From Chloroflexota bacterium (GTDB taxonomy: Bacteria > Chloroflexota > Dehalococcoidia > DSTF01 > JACRBR01): a stretch of 8,106 nucleotides of DNA. A model generated the notes under the pieces. The model made no database searches. It had not been told where the DNA came from and saw only the letters and a program-made list of their open reading frames with translations. Location: positions 1 through 8,106 of the forward strand of contig JAKAMA010000093.1 in NCBI GenBank assembly GCA_021813085.1, in the 5' to 3' direction. The position numbers were made by a program, and so were the translations under genes. Numbering within the stretch: the stretch's first letter is position 1; the number at the start of each line of letters is the position of its first letter. This document shows, piece by piece, positions 1-5,370 of this stretch.

Positions 1-94
1 TCCGATCTAAGCGGACGCACGCAGCCGTCGCTCATGCGGTCTCGGGGCGTCGGACGCGACTCGGGGCACGGGCTGCGGACGTCGTCGCCTGTGC

Positions 95-313
95 CTATTT
101 CCGCAGGTGCGCCGGCACGTAGGTGAACGGCACGGCCTCGCGCAGCTCCGGGCAGGCCACGCGCGTCAACTCGTAGCGGAGCCAGCCGTTCGCCTCGTCG
201 AGCCAGGCGAGCGGGGCCTGGAGCTGCGCCAACTGGCGGCGCGCAGCCTCCTCCTGCAACTGGTCCAGGACGGATGACAGGTCGTGGGAAAGCATGGCAA
301 GGCGGTCCATCAT
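95..313 (-). CDS. Small hypothetical protein, 72 aa
   Basis: I do not recognise this family. The predicted product is a small soluble protein with no signal peptide or membrane segment. Its first half (about residues 1-40) is rich in Leu, Gln, Glu and Ala and looks helical or coiled-coil; the second half contains W-x-D-E-A-N-G-W-L-R-Y-E-L and ends in a basic tail. The open frame extends upstream to 370, but a perfect AAGGAGG (318-324) sits 4 nt before the ATG at 313 and 7 nt before a second ATG at 310, so translation starts at one of these two. A good promoter (347-375) lies just upstream and would give a leader of about 27 nt. The gene is divergent from selA. Strong RBS and promoter make it more likely real than a shadow ORF, but function is unknown. 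Confidence 0.6.
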   Translation of the reverse strand: MMDRLAMLSHDLSSVLDQLQEEAARRQLAQLQAPLAWLDEANGWLRYELTRVACPELREAVPFTYVPAHLRK

Positions 314-317
314 ATCG

Positions 318-324
318 CCTCCTT
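318..324 (-). promoter_or_regulatory. Shine-Dalgarno of the small hypothetical gene
   Basis: The minus strand reads AAGGAGG here, the strongest ribosome binding site in the window. It is followed by CGAT and then two consecutive ATG codons (313 and 310). The spacing of 4 or 7 nt rules out the upstream in-frame ATG at 370 as the main start; the 310 start has the more usual spacing. Confidence 0.7.
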
Positions 325-346
325 GCAGGTGAGCGGGACGAAGCGA

Positions 347-375
347 ATTATACGCCGGTTGCGGCCGCATTTGAA
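347..375 (-). promoter_or_regulatory. Sigma70-type promoter for the small hypothetical gene
   Basis: On the minus strand a perfect -10 TATAAT (347-352) is preceded, across a 17-nt spacer, by TTCAAA (370-375), which matches 4 of 6 bases of the -35 consensus. The predicted start point is near 340, giving a leader of about 27 nt that carries the AAGGAGG. This is the most AT-rich patch of the spacer shared with selA. It is a sequence match only; no transcript is shown. Confidence 0.5.
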
Positions 376-386
376 GGCCCGCGCGT

Positions 387-392
387 TACAAT
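387..392 (+). promoter_or_regulatory. selA: Candidate -10 element for leaderless selA transcript
   Basis: TACAAT (5 of 6 to TATAAT) ends 8 nt before the selA ATG at 401, which would place the transcript start at or within a base or two of the start codon. No Shine-Dalgarno is visible between this hexamer and the ATG, as expected of a leaderless mRNA. There is no good -35 at 16-18 nt; the nearest, TTGCGG at 359-364, is 22 nt away. That weakens the call. Confidence 0.35.
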
Positions 393-400
393 CCCGCGAC

Positions 401-1798
401 ATGGCAGAAGATTCATTCCGCGCTCTCCCGTCTGTCGACCGCGTGCTCGGCGACGAGCGCCTGCGGGGCGCGCCGGCAGCGCTGGCGCTGGACATAACGC
501 GCGAGACGATCGACGCCGCGCGGGCCCTTGTCCGCGCCGGCAGCCCGCCGCCGGCGTACGACGCCATCGTCGCGGACGTGCGTGTGCGCATCGACACTGC
601 GCTTGCGCCACCGTTGCGACCGCTGGTGAACGCGACCGGCGTGATCCTCCACACGAACCTGGGCCGGGCGCCACTCGCCGAAGAGGCCATCGAAGCGATG
701 GCCGCCGTCTCCCGCGGCTACAGCAACCTGGAGTTCGACCTGGCGTCGGGCCGGCGCGGCTCGCGCCACGGCATCCTCGAACCGCTGCTCTGCCGGCTCA
801 CGGGCGCCGAAGCGGCGATGGCGGTGAACAACAACGGCTCGGCGGTGCTCCTCGCGCTGTCGGCGCTCGCGGCCGGCCGCGACGTCGTGCTGTCGCGCGG
901 TGAGCTCGTGGAGATCGGCGGCGGTTTCCGCATCCCCGACGTGATGCGTCTCTCGCGCGCCCGCCTGGTCGAGGTCGGCACGACCAACCGCACGCGCATC
1001 GCCGATTTCGCCGCCGCGATCGGCGAGCGCACGGCCGCGCTGATGCGGGTGCACGCCAGCAACTTCCGGGTCGTCGGCTTCACCGAGTCGGCGTCCATCG
1101 AGGATCTTGGCGCGCTCGCCCGCGAACGCGGCGTCGTGCTGATCGACGACATCGGCAGCGGCTGTCTGCTCGATACCACGCGCTGGGGGCTAGCGCGCGA
1201 GCCGACGCCCCGGCAGTCGCTCGCCGCGGGCGCGGGCGTCGTGCTGTTCTCCGGCGACAAGCTGCTCGGCGGCCCGCAGGGCGGGCTGATCGTCGGCCGC
1301 CGCCCGCTCGTCGACCGCATGCGGCGCCACCCGCTCGCCCGCGCCGTCCGGCTCGACAAGGCCAGCATCGCCGGCCTCGCCGCGACGCTGCAGCTCTACC
1401 TGTCGGGCGCGGCGGAGGAGCGGGTGCCCGTGTGGCGCATGATCGCAATGCCCCGGGAAGCGGTTGCCGCGCGCGCCCAGGCGATGGCGACGGCCATCGG
1501 TGAGCGTGCCAGCGTCATCGACGGCCGGTCGATGGTCGGCGGCGGCTCGCTCCCCGAGGAGAGCCTGCCAACGGTGCTCGTCGCGCTCGCCCCGCCGCGG
1601 GGCGTGGGCGCGAGCGGTCTCGCCGCCCGCCTGCGCGCGCGGGACATCATCGCGCGCGTCGAGGCTGGCCGCGTCCTCCTTGACCTGCGCACGGTCGACC
1701 CTCGCGACGATGCGCCGGTGGCGCGGGCGTGCGTGTTTGGGCTGAGCAGCGAGCGGTCAGAGCCCGGCGCAAACAGCCTCAGCAGCGGACGCTCTTGA
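401..1798 (+). CDS. selA: L-seryl-tRNA(Sec) selenium transferase (selenocysteine synthase)
   Basis: SelA converts seryl-tRNA(Sec) to selenocysteinyl-tRNA(Sec) using selenophosphate and pyridoxal phosphate, in the cytoplasm. The product is 465 aa, close to the 463 aa of E. coli SelA. The N-terminal tRNA-binding region is present and carries the typical R-A-L-P-S-V-D-R-V-L (residues 7-16), which separates true SelA from shorter SelA-like PLP enzymes. Other family landmarks are NATGVILHTNLGRAPL (77-92), NNNGSA (143-148), the SNFRVVGFT stretch (220-228), LIDDIGSG (247-254), the PLP lysine in SGDKLLGGPQGG (Lys287) and GGGSLPEESLP (380-390). The last 20 or so residues (about 445-465) are Ser/Gly-rich and do not look like the usual SelA end. 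The frame is open back to 284, but ATG 401 gives the family N-terminus. It has no SD and may be leaderless. No selB, selC or selD lies in the window. The downstream neighbour is convergent, 19 nt away. Confidence 0.95.
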   Translation: MAEDSFRALPSVDRVLGDERLRGAPAALALDITRETIDAARALVRAGSPPPAYDAIVADVRVRIDTALAPPLRPLVNATGVILHTNLGRAPLAEEAIEAMAAVSRGYSNLEFDLASGRRGSRHGILEPLLCRLTGAEAAMAVNNNGSAVLLALSALAAGRDVVLSRGELVEIGGGFRIPDVMRLSRARLVEVGTTNRTRIADFAAAIGERTAALMRVHASNFRVVGFTESASIEDLGALARERGVVLIDDIGSGCLLDTTRWGLAREPTPRQSLAAGAGVVLFSGDKLLGGPQGGLIVGRRPLVDRMRRHPLARAVRLDKASIAGLAATLQLYLSGAAEERVPVWRMIAMPREAVAARAQAMATAIGERASVIDGRSMVGGGSLPEESLPTVLVALAPPRGVGASGLAARLRARDIIARVEAGRVLLDLRTVDPRDDAPVARACVFGLSSERSEPGANSLSSGRS

Positions 1799-1817
1799 AC
1801 GATGAACGATGATGAAC

Positions 1818-2330
1818 TCACCCCGAGTACGTCCACCCCAGGTCGTCATCCCGCAGCGGCTTGCCGTGGCTGATCTGGCCGCCGTCCGTCACCCGCGCGA
1901 CGATCAGCGTATGGTCCCCGGTCGGCAGGCCGCCCTCGACCTCGCACTCGAACCAGGCGAGCGCCGCGCGCAGGACGGGGCAGCCGGTGGCGAGCGTCTT
2001 GTGGGGGACGCCGGCGAGCTTGTTCAGGGGTGCCCTGTGCGGGTGCGCGCGCCCCTGCACCTTCGCCGGGATCTGCGGCTGCAGGAACGAGGCGATGAGC
2101 TCCCGGCTGTCCTCACCCATGACGTTGACGCTGAACACGCGCGTCTCGCGGATGTTTGCCAGCGTGCGTGCGTCATGCTCGAGCGACAGCGCGACCATGC
2201 GCGGCTTGAAGGACACCTGCATCAGCCAGTGCGCCGCCATCACGTTGAGCCCCATCGGCCCGTGCGAGCCGATGACGTACATCCCGTAGTTCATCATGTC
2301 GAGCGCGGGCTTGGCGTCAGCTTCGGCCAT
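1818..2330 (-). CDS. Flavin reductase-like, FMN-binding split-barrel protein
   Basis: Predicted 170-aa cytoplasmic protein of the flavin reductase-like domain family, whose members bind FMN in a split beta-barrel and often use NAD(P)H to supply reduced flavin to a partner oxygenase. Visible features are G-L-N-V-M-A-A-H-W-L-M-Q-V-S-F-K-P (27-43), the usual N-x-M-T/A-A-x-W phosphate-loop and QVSFKP signature, then MVALSLEHDARTLANI (45-60) and VFSVNVM (65-71), and C-terminal CPVLRAALAWFECEVEG (117-133) followed by GDHTLIVARV (138-147). The barrel is complete. ATG 2330 is chosen because GGAG lies 9 nt upstream and the protein then begins shortly before the domain; the same frame stays open far upstream only as a shadow of the P450 gene. 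It is divergent from the P450 and could supply electrons to a flavoenzyme nearby, although P450s normally use a ferredoxin. The exact reaction is not determined. Confidence 0.85.
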   Translation of the reverse strand: MAEADAKPALDMMNYGMYVIGSHGPMGLNVMAAHWLMQVSFKPRMVALSLEHDARTLANIRETRVFSVNVMGEDSRELIASFLQPQIPAKVQGRAHPHRAPLNKLAGVPHKTLATGCPVLRAALAWFECEVEGGLPTGDHTLIVARVTDGGQISHGKPLRDDDLGWTYSG

Positions 2331-2356
2331 CGGCGGTCTCCAGGGGCTCCGCTCCG

Positions 2357-2362
2357 ATTGTA
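2357..2362 (-). promoter_or_regulatory. Candidate -10 of the flavin reductase gene
   Basis: The minus strand reads TACAAT in an otherwise very GC-rich stretch, 26 nt before the ATG at 2330. A start point near 2350 would leave a leader of about 20 nt carrying the GGAG. No recognisable -35 lies 16-18 nt upstream, so this is a half-promoter match. Confidence 0.35.
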
Positions 2363-2427
2363 GCGGCTGCCCGGGCACGCGCGCCCGTCGCCCGCACGGC
2401 GCGGCGCGCCGCGCGCGCTGCCCGGGC

Positions 2428-2456
2428 TTGACAGCGGCGCGCCGGGCGGAGATACT
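2428..2456 (+). promoter_or_regulatory. Sigma70-type promoter of the cytochrome P450 gene
   Basis: A perfect -35 TTGACA (2428-2433) is followed by a 17-nt spacer and GATACT (2451-2456; 4 of 6 to TATAAT). The predicted start point is near 2463, about 50 nt before the P450 start codon. This is the best -35 in the window, and an inverted repeat lies directly on the -10 and start region. Confidence 0.6.
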
Positions 2457-2474
2457 TCGCCACAGGCGAAATAT
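2452..2474. promoter_or_regulatory. Palindromic operator candidate over the P450 promoter
   Basis: The core TTCGCC-ACA-GGCGAA (2456-2470) is a perfect 6-bp inverted repeat with a 3-nt centre. Beyond one mismatch (2455/2471), ATA (2452-2454) pairs with TAT (2472-2474), giving an imperfect 23-bp dyad. It covers most of the -10 and the expected start point (about 2463), where a bound repressor would block transcription. As RNA, only part of the dyad would be in the transcript, so a DNA operator is more likely than an mRNA hairpin. No regulator gene is in view; the binding protein is unknown. Confidence 0.5.
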
Positions 2475-2513
2475 TGGTGCGCCACGAATCACCGGCGCCC
2501 GGGGGTGACCGAC

Positions 2514-3728
2514 ATGACCCAGGCAGAGGCCCAGCCCCAGGAGTTCTCCCTCTTCGACAATCCCGCCATCGCCGAGAACCCGTACCCGGTCTTCGCGACG
2601 ATGCGCGCGTCCTCCCCCGTCGTCAGGATGGGGCCGCTGGGCCTCTGGGCCGTCTCGCGCTACGACGACGTGCTCGGCATCCTGCGCAACCACGAGACCT
2701 TCTCGTCCGAGGTCAGCGCCGATGTGCTGGCCGGCGAGCCCGCGCGGCCCAGCATGATCTTCAACGACCCGCCCGTCCACACGCGCCTGCGCGGGCTGAT
2801 TTCGAAGGCCTTCACGCCGCGCATGATCGAGCTCCAGCGCCCGGCCGTGCAGGCATACTGCGAGCGGCTGGTGGGGACGCTCTGCGCTTCGAGCGAGGCG
2901 GACCTCGTCGCCGGTCTCGCCTACCCGCTGCCGGTGATGGTGATCGCCAACATGCTCGGCGTGGGCGATGGCGACCTGGCGACGTTCAAGCGCTGGTCCG
3001 ACGCGATCATCGAGAACATCGGCACCGCACTGTTCGTCGGCGACGACGGCCGGATGGACGAGATCAACGCCGAGTTCGACGCGTACTTCAGGGCCCGTCT
3101 GGACAAGCTCCGCCGCAAGCCCGAGGATAACCTGCTCAGCGGCCTCGTCCACGCCGAGAGCGAGGAGGGGCGCCTCAGCGAGGACGACCTGCTCGTGATC
3201 TGCCGGCTGCTGCTGGTCGCCGGCAACGAGACGACGACCGGCCTCATCGTCAACTCTGTCCGCGTGTTCTCCGAGTTCCCGCACGTCGTCAGCGAGCTGC
3301 GCGCCCGGCCGGACTTCATTCCGTTCGCGATCGAGGAGGTGCTGCGCTACTACGCCCCCTTCGCGGCGACCTTCCGGCGCGCCACGCGCGACGCCGAGGT
3401 CGCGGGCGTGACCATCCCCCGGGACGACCGCGTGCTCGTGTTGCTCGCGTCCGCGAACCGCGATGAGCGCCAGTTCGAGCGGCCGGACGAGTTCATCATC
3501 GAGCGCCAGCCGAACCGCCACGTGTCCTTCGGCATGGGCATTCACTTCTGCCTCGGCGCGCCACTCGCCCGCATGGAGGCTGAGGTCGCCCTGCGCACCC
3601 TGCTGCCGCGCATCACCGCCGTGCGCATCGCCGCCGACACCGAGTCCGCCGCCCTCCTCCGCCCCGGCGGCCCGAAAGCGCTACACGTACACCTGTCGCT
3701 TGTTGATGATCCGTCGGCGCTGAATTAG
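2514..3728 (+). CDS. Cytochrome P450, bacterial soluble type
   Basis: Predicted 404-aa soluble heme-thiolate monooxygenase that inserts one oxygen atom from O2 into an organic substrate, using electrons from a ferredoxin or similar partner. All P450 landmarks are present: FNDPP-VHTRLR-G (helix C, about 83-94), I-helix AGNETTT (236-242) with the acid-threonine pair for oxygen activation, K-helix ExxR (Glu275-Arg278), and the heme loop FGMGIHFCLGAPLAR with Cys346 as the axial ligand. Length matches the usual 390-420 aa and there is no membrane anchor. I start at ATG 2514 because GGTGA (2504-2508) precedes it by 5 nt; a GTG at 2505 in the same frame would add three residues but has no SD. No ferredoxin or ferredoxin reductase is in the window. 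The substrate and CYP family cannot be told from sequence alone. Its stop overlaps that of the convergent LLM gene by 4 nt. Confidence 0.95.
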   Translation: MTQAEAQPQEFSLFDNPAIAENPYPVFATMRASSPVVRMGPLGLWAVSRYDDVLGILRNHETFSSEVSADVLAGEPARPSMIFNDPPVHTRLRGLISKAFTPRMIELQRPAVQAYCERLVGTLCASSEADLVAGLAYPLPVMVIANMLGVGDGDLATFKRWSDAIIENIGTALFVGDDGRMDEINAEFDAYFRARLDKLRRKPEDNLLSGLVHAESEEGRLSEDDLLVICRLLLVAGNETTTGLIVNSVRVFSEFPHVVSELRARPDFIPFAIEEVLRYYAPFAATFRRATRDAEVAGVTIPRDDRVLVLLASANRDERQFERPDEFIIERQPNRHVSFGMGIHFCLGAPLARMEAEVALRTLLPRITAVRIAADTESAALLRPGGPKALHVHLSLVDDPSALN

Positions 3729-4735
3729 ACGCTGCCCGGCGCGAGCCGCCGCAGCATCTCGAGCGACTGGCGCGCCCGTTCGGCCGGCTCGGCGGCCGCC
3801 GGCAGGAAGTTCAGCACCGGCACCGTCACGCCCGCATCGATGTACGCCTGGATCTTGCGCCGGCAGGCGTCTGCGCTGCCGTGCACCAGCAGCTCATCGA
3901 CCGTCCCGCGCGGGATCGCCGCCGTCGCCGCCTTGCGGTCGCCGGCGGCCCACGCCTCCCACATCGGCCGGAGCTGTTCGCCGCGGCCCAGCCACTCGTG
4001 GAACTTCGCGTACACCGGCACGGTCAGGTATGCGGCCACGGCGCGCCGGCCGAGGAAGTCGACGAGCGCGTCGTCCTCCGACATGCAGACGAAGATGCGG
4101 CAGATGACCTCGACCTGCGCCGGATCCTTCCCGGCTCGCTCGGCGCCCCGCCGCGCGGCCTGCACTGCCTTCGGGACGTCGTCGGCGCCCAGCCAGTTGA
4201 TGATCGCGCCGTCGGACTCCGCCCCCGCGAGCATCAGCATCTTCTCGCGCAGGGCGGCGATGTACAGGTTCGGCGGCGGCGCGAGCCCGTGGCGCGAGAG
4301 CCGCATGCCGTCCACCGCCAGCGTGTCGAGCGTCTCGCTCACCTTCTCACCCGCGAACGCGCGCCGCAGCAACGACGCCATGTCGCGCACGCGCCCGTAC
4401 GGCTTCTCGAAGGCGACGCCGTTCCATCGCTCGACGATCACCGACGAGCCGGCGCCGATGCCGAGCATCGCCCTTCCGGGCGCCGCCTCCGCGACCGCCA
4501 TCGCCGACATTGCCAGCGTCAGCGGCGCCCGCGTGTAGACGTTGGCGATCGCCGTCCCGAGCCGCAGCCCGTCCGTCCACGCCGCCGCCAGCGCCAGCGG
4601 CGTGAAGCAGTCGACGCCGTCGATCTCGTACGACCACGCGTCGCTGTAGCCCAGCCGCTCCGCCTCGCGGAGCGCATCGCGGTGCGCGTGCAGCGGCAGG
4701 CCGTCGAAGGGGAACGTGAAGCCGTAGCGTGCCAT
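3725..4735 (-). CDS. LLM-class F420-dependent oxidoreductase
   Basis: Predicted 336-aa cytoplasmic TIM-barrel enzyme of the luciferase-like monooxygenase superfamily. The N-terminal strand YGFTFPF (4-10), the helix ending AERLGYSDAWSYE (25-37), LRLGTAIANVYTRAP (57-71), the LGIGAGSS loop (91-98) followed by W-N-G-V-A-F-E-K-P (104-112), and NLYIAALREKMLMLAGAESDGAIINWL (156-182) fit the F420-type branch, which uses reduced F420 rather than FMN for hydride transfer. The GTVDELLVHGSADACRRKIQAYIDAGV segment near the end is the usual C-terminal LLM helix region. The barrel is complete. ATG 4735 has no clear SD, and the hexamer GATCAT (4742-4747, minus strand) is so close to it that a leaderless transcript is possible. 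It is divergent from the nitroreductase gene. FMN-dependent activity remains possible; the substrate is unknown. Confidence 0.9.
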   Translation of the reverse strand: MARYGFTFPFDGLPLHAHRDALREAERLGYSDAWSYEIDGVDCFTPLALAAAWTDGLRLGTAIANVYTRAPLTLAMSAMAVAEAAPGRAMLGIGAGSSVIVERWNGVAFEKPYGRVRDMASLLRRAFAGEKVSETLDTLAVDGMRLSRHGLAPPPNLYIAALREKMLMLAGAESDGAIINWLGADDVPKAVQAARRGAERAGKDPAQVEVICRIFVCMSEDDALVDFLGRRAVAAYLTVPVYAKFHEWLGRGEQLRPMWEAWAAGDRKAATAAIPRGTVDELLVHGSADACRRKIQAYIDAGVTVPVLNFLPAAAEPAERARQSLEMLRRLAPGSV

Positions 4736-4772
4736 GCGCCCATGATCGCCGAGCGCGGGCGCTCAGGGAAGC

Positions 4773-4790
4773 GTGGCGGCCTGTCGCCAC
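4773..4790. repeat. Inverted repeat in the LLM/nitroreductase divergent spacer
   Basis: GTGGCG (4773-4778) and CGCCAC (4785-4790) form a perfect 6-bp inverted repeat with a 6-nt centre, in the middle of the 108-nt divergent promoter region. It lies 14 nt upstream of the nitroreductase -10 candidate, around the expected -35 position, so it could be an operator acting on one or both genes. Short GC-rich repeats also occur by chance in DNA of this composition, so support is modest. Confidence 0.3.
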
Positions 4791-4804
4791 CGCCGCGGCT
4801 CATG

Positions 4805-4810
4805 GATACT
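4805..4810 (+). promoter_or_regulatory. Candidate -10 of the nitroreductase gene
   Basis: GATACT is identical to the P450 -10 hexamer and lies 33 nt before the ATG at 4844. A start near 4817 would leave a leader of about 27 nt with the GGAGG (4829-4833). The best -35 at 18 nt (CTGTCG, 4781-4786) matches only 3 of 6 bases and is inside the inverted repeat, which would suit a regulated or activated promoter. Confidence 0.35.
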
Positions 4811-4843
4811 GCCCGCGAGGGCCAACCCGGAGGTGGGAGCAGC

Positions 4844-5344
4844 ATGGACACGTACCGCATTATCATCACCAAGCGCGACACACGCGCCTTCCTCGACCGG
4901 CCGGTCCCTGTCGAGACGCGCCGCCGCATCCTCCAGGCGGGTCGCATGGCCGGCAGCTCCAAGAACTCGCAGCCCTGCCGATTCGTCGTCCTCGAGGATC
5001 CGCGTGTGCGGGAGGAGTTCGCGGCGTGCGGCGACTTCGCCGCCTGGCTGCCGCAGGCCCCCTTCGTCGTCGCCATCGCCGTCGTCGGCGGCACGCGCGG
5101 CGAGTTCGATGCCGGGCGCGCCGCGCAGAACATGATGATCACCGCCTGGGCCGAGAAGGTGGCGTCGTGCCCGGTGAGCCTCCATCGCCAGGAGTGCGCG
5201 GTCGAAGTCCTTCGCCTGCCTCCGGATGCGCGCGTGCCGATCGCCATCGGCTTCGGCTACCGCGCGAAGCCCGCGAAGCACGCGCCGGAGGCCGCCCGCC
5301 TCGGGTGGGACGAGTACGTGCGCATCAATCGCTGGCAGCCATGA
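4844..5344 (+). CDS. Short nitroreductase-family flavoprotein
   Basis: Predicted 166-aa FMN-binding protein of the nitroreductase superfamily, which reduces nitro groups, quinones or other electrophiles with NAD(P)H. Visible motifs are the N-terminal KRDTRAF (10-16), matching the FMN-contacting R-R-S-x-R-x-F pattern; GSSKNSQPCRFVVLED (37-52), where the usual motif is S-x-x-N-x-Q-P-W and Trp is replaced by Cys45; AAQNMMITAW (93-102), the dimer-core helix; and a terminal IAIGFGYRAKPAK segment followed by W-D-E-Y-V-R-I-N-R-W. It is at the short end of the family (commonly 170-220 aa) but spans start to finish, so it looks compact rather than truncated. ATG 4844 follows GGAGG (4829-4833) by 10 nt; the same frame stays open upstream only as an antisense shadow of the LLM gene. 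It is the first gene of a likely two-gene unit with the sulfotransferase-like gene. Confidence 0.88.
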   Translation: MDTYRIIITKRDTRAFLDRPVPVETRRRILQAGRMAGSSKNSQPCRFVVLEDPRVREEFAACGDFAAWLPQAPFVVAIAVVGGTRGEFDAGRAAQNMMITAWAEKVASCPVSLHRQECAVEVLRLPPDARVPIAIGFGYRAKPAKHAPEAARLGWDEYVRINRWQP

Positions 5345-5370
5345 GCGGCCACGATTCCCGCACGACGTGA
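5341..5370 (+). other. Nine-codon ORF bridging nitroreductase and sulfotransferase genes
   Basis: An ATG at 5341 overlaps the nitroreductase stop as ATGA and encodes only MSGHDSRTT before a TGA at 5368-5370, which itself overlaps the GTG start of the next gene as GTGA. Neither start has a good Shine-Dalgarno. The arrangement fits termination-reinitiation coupling through a tiny leader peptide, or a frame error at the start of the downstream gene. It may also be coincidence. Confidence 0.25.

Noticed and set aside
1..35. Minus-strand ATG at 35 opening a frame (MSDGCVRPLRS) that runs off the left edge
   Set aside because: Only 11 codons are visible with no clear SD or known motif; it could be a gene start but cannot be supported.
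1797..1810. Two tandem GAACGAT copies right after selA, with ATG codons resembling a selB start
   Set aside because: The repeat is only 7 bp twice, and the frame downstream is antisense to the flavin reductase with no SelB features.
2331..3545. Long minus-strand open frame upstream of the flavin reductase, antisense to the P450
   Set aside because: It mirrors the P450 codons in a GC-rich genome, is His/Arg/Asp-rich and has no domain features; the real gene starts at 2330 with an RBS.
3881..4843. Possible N-terminal extension of the nitroreductase protein
   Set aside because: The extension is antisense to the LLM gene and lacks any family feature; ATG 4844 has an RBS and gives the family N-terminus.
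5368..5370. In-frame TGA that might be read as selenocysteine given selA nearby
   Set aside because: Reading through gives no homology and soon meets another stop; stops of the other genes also showed no family sequence beyond them.
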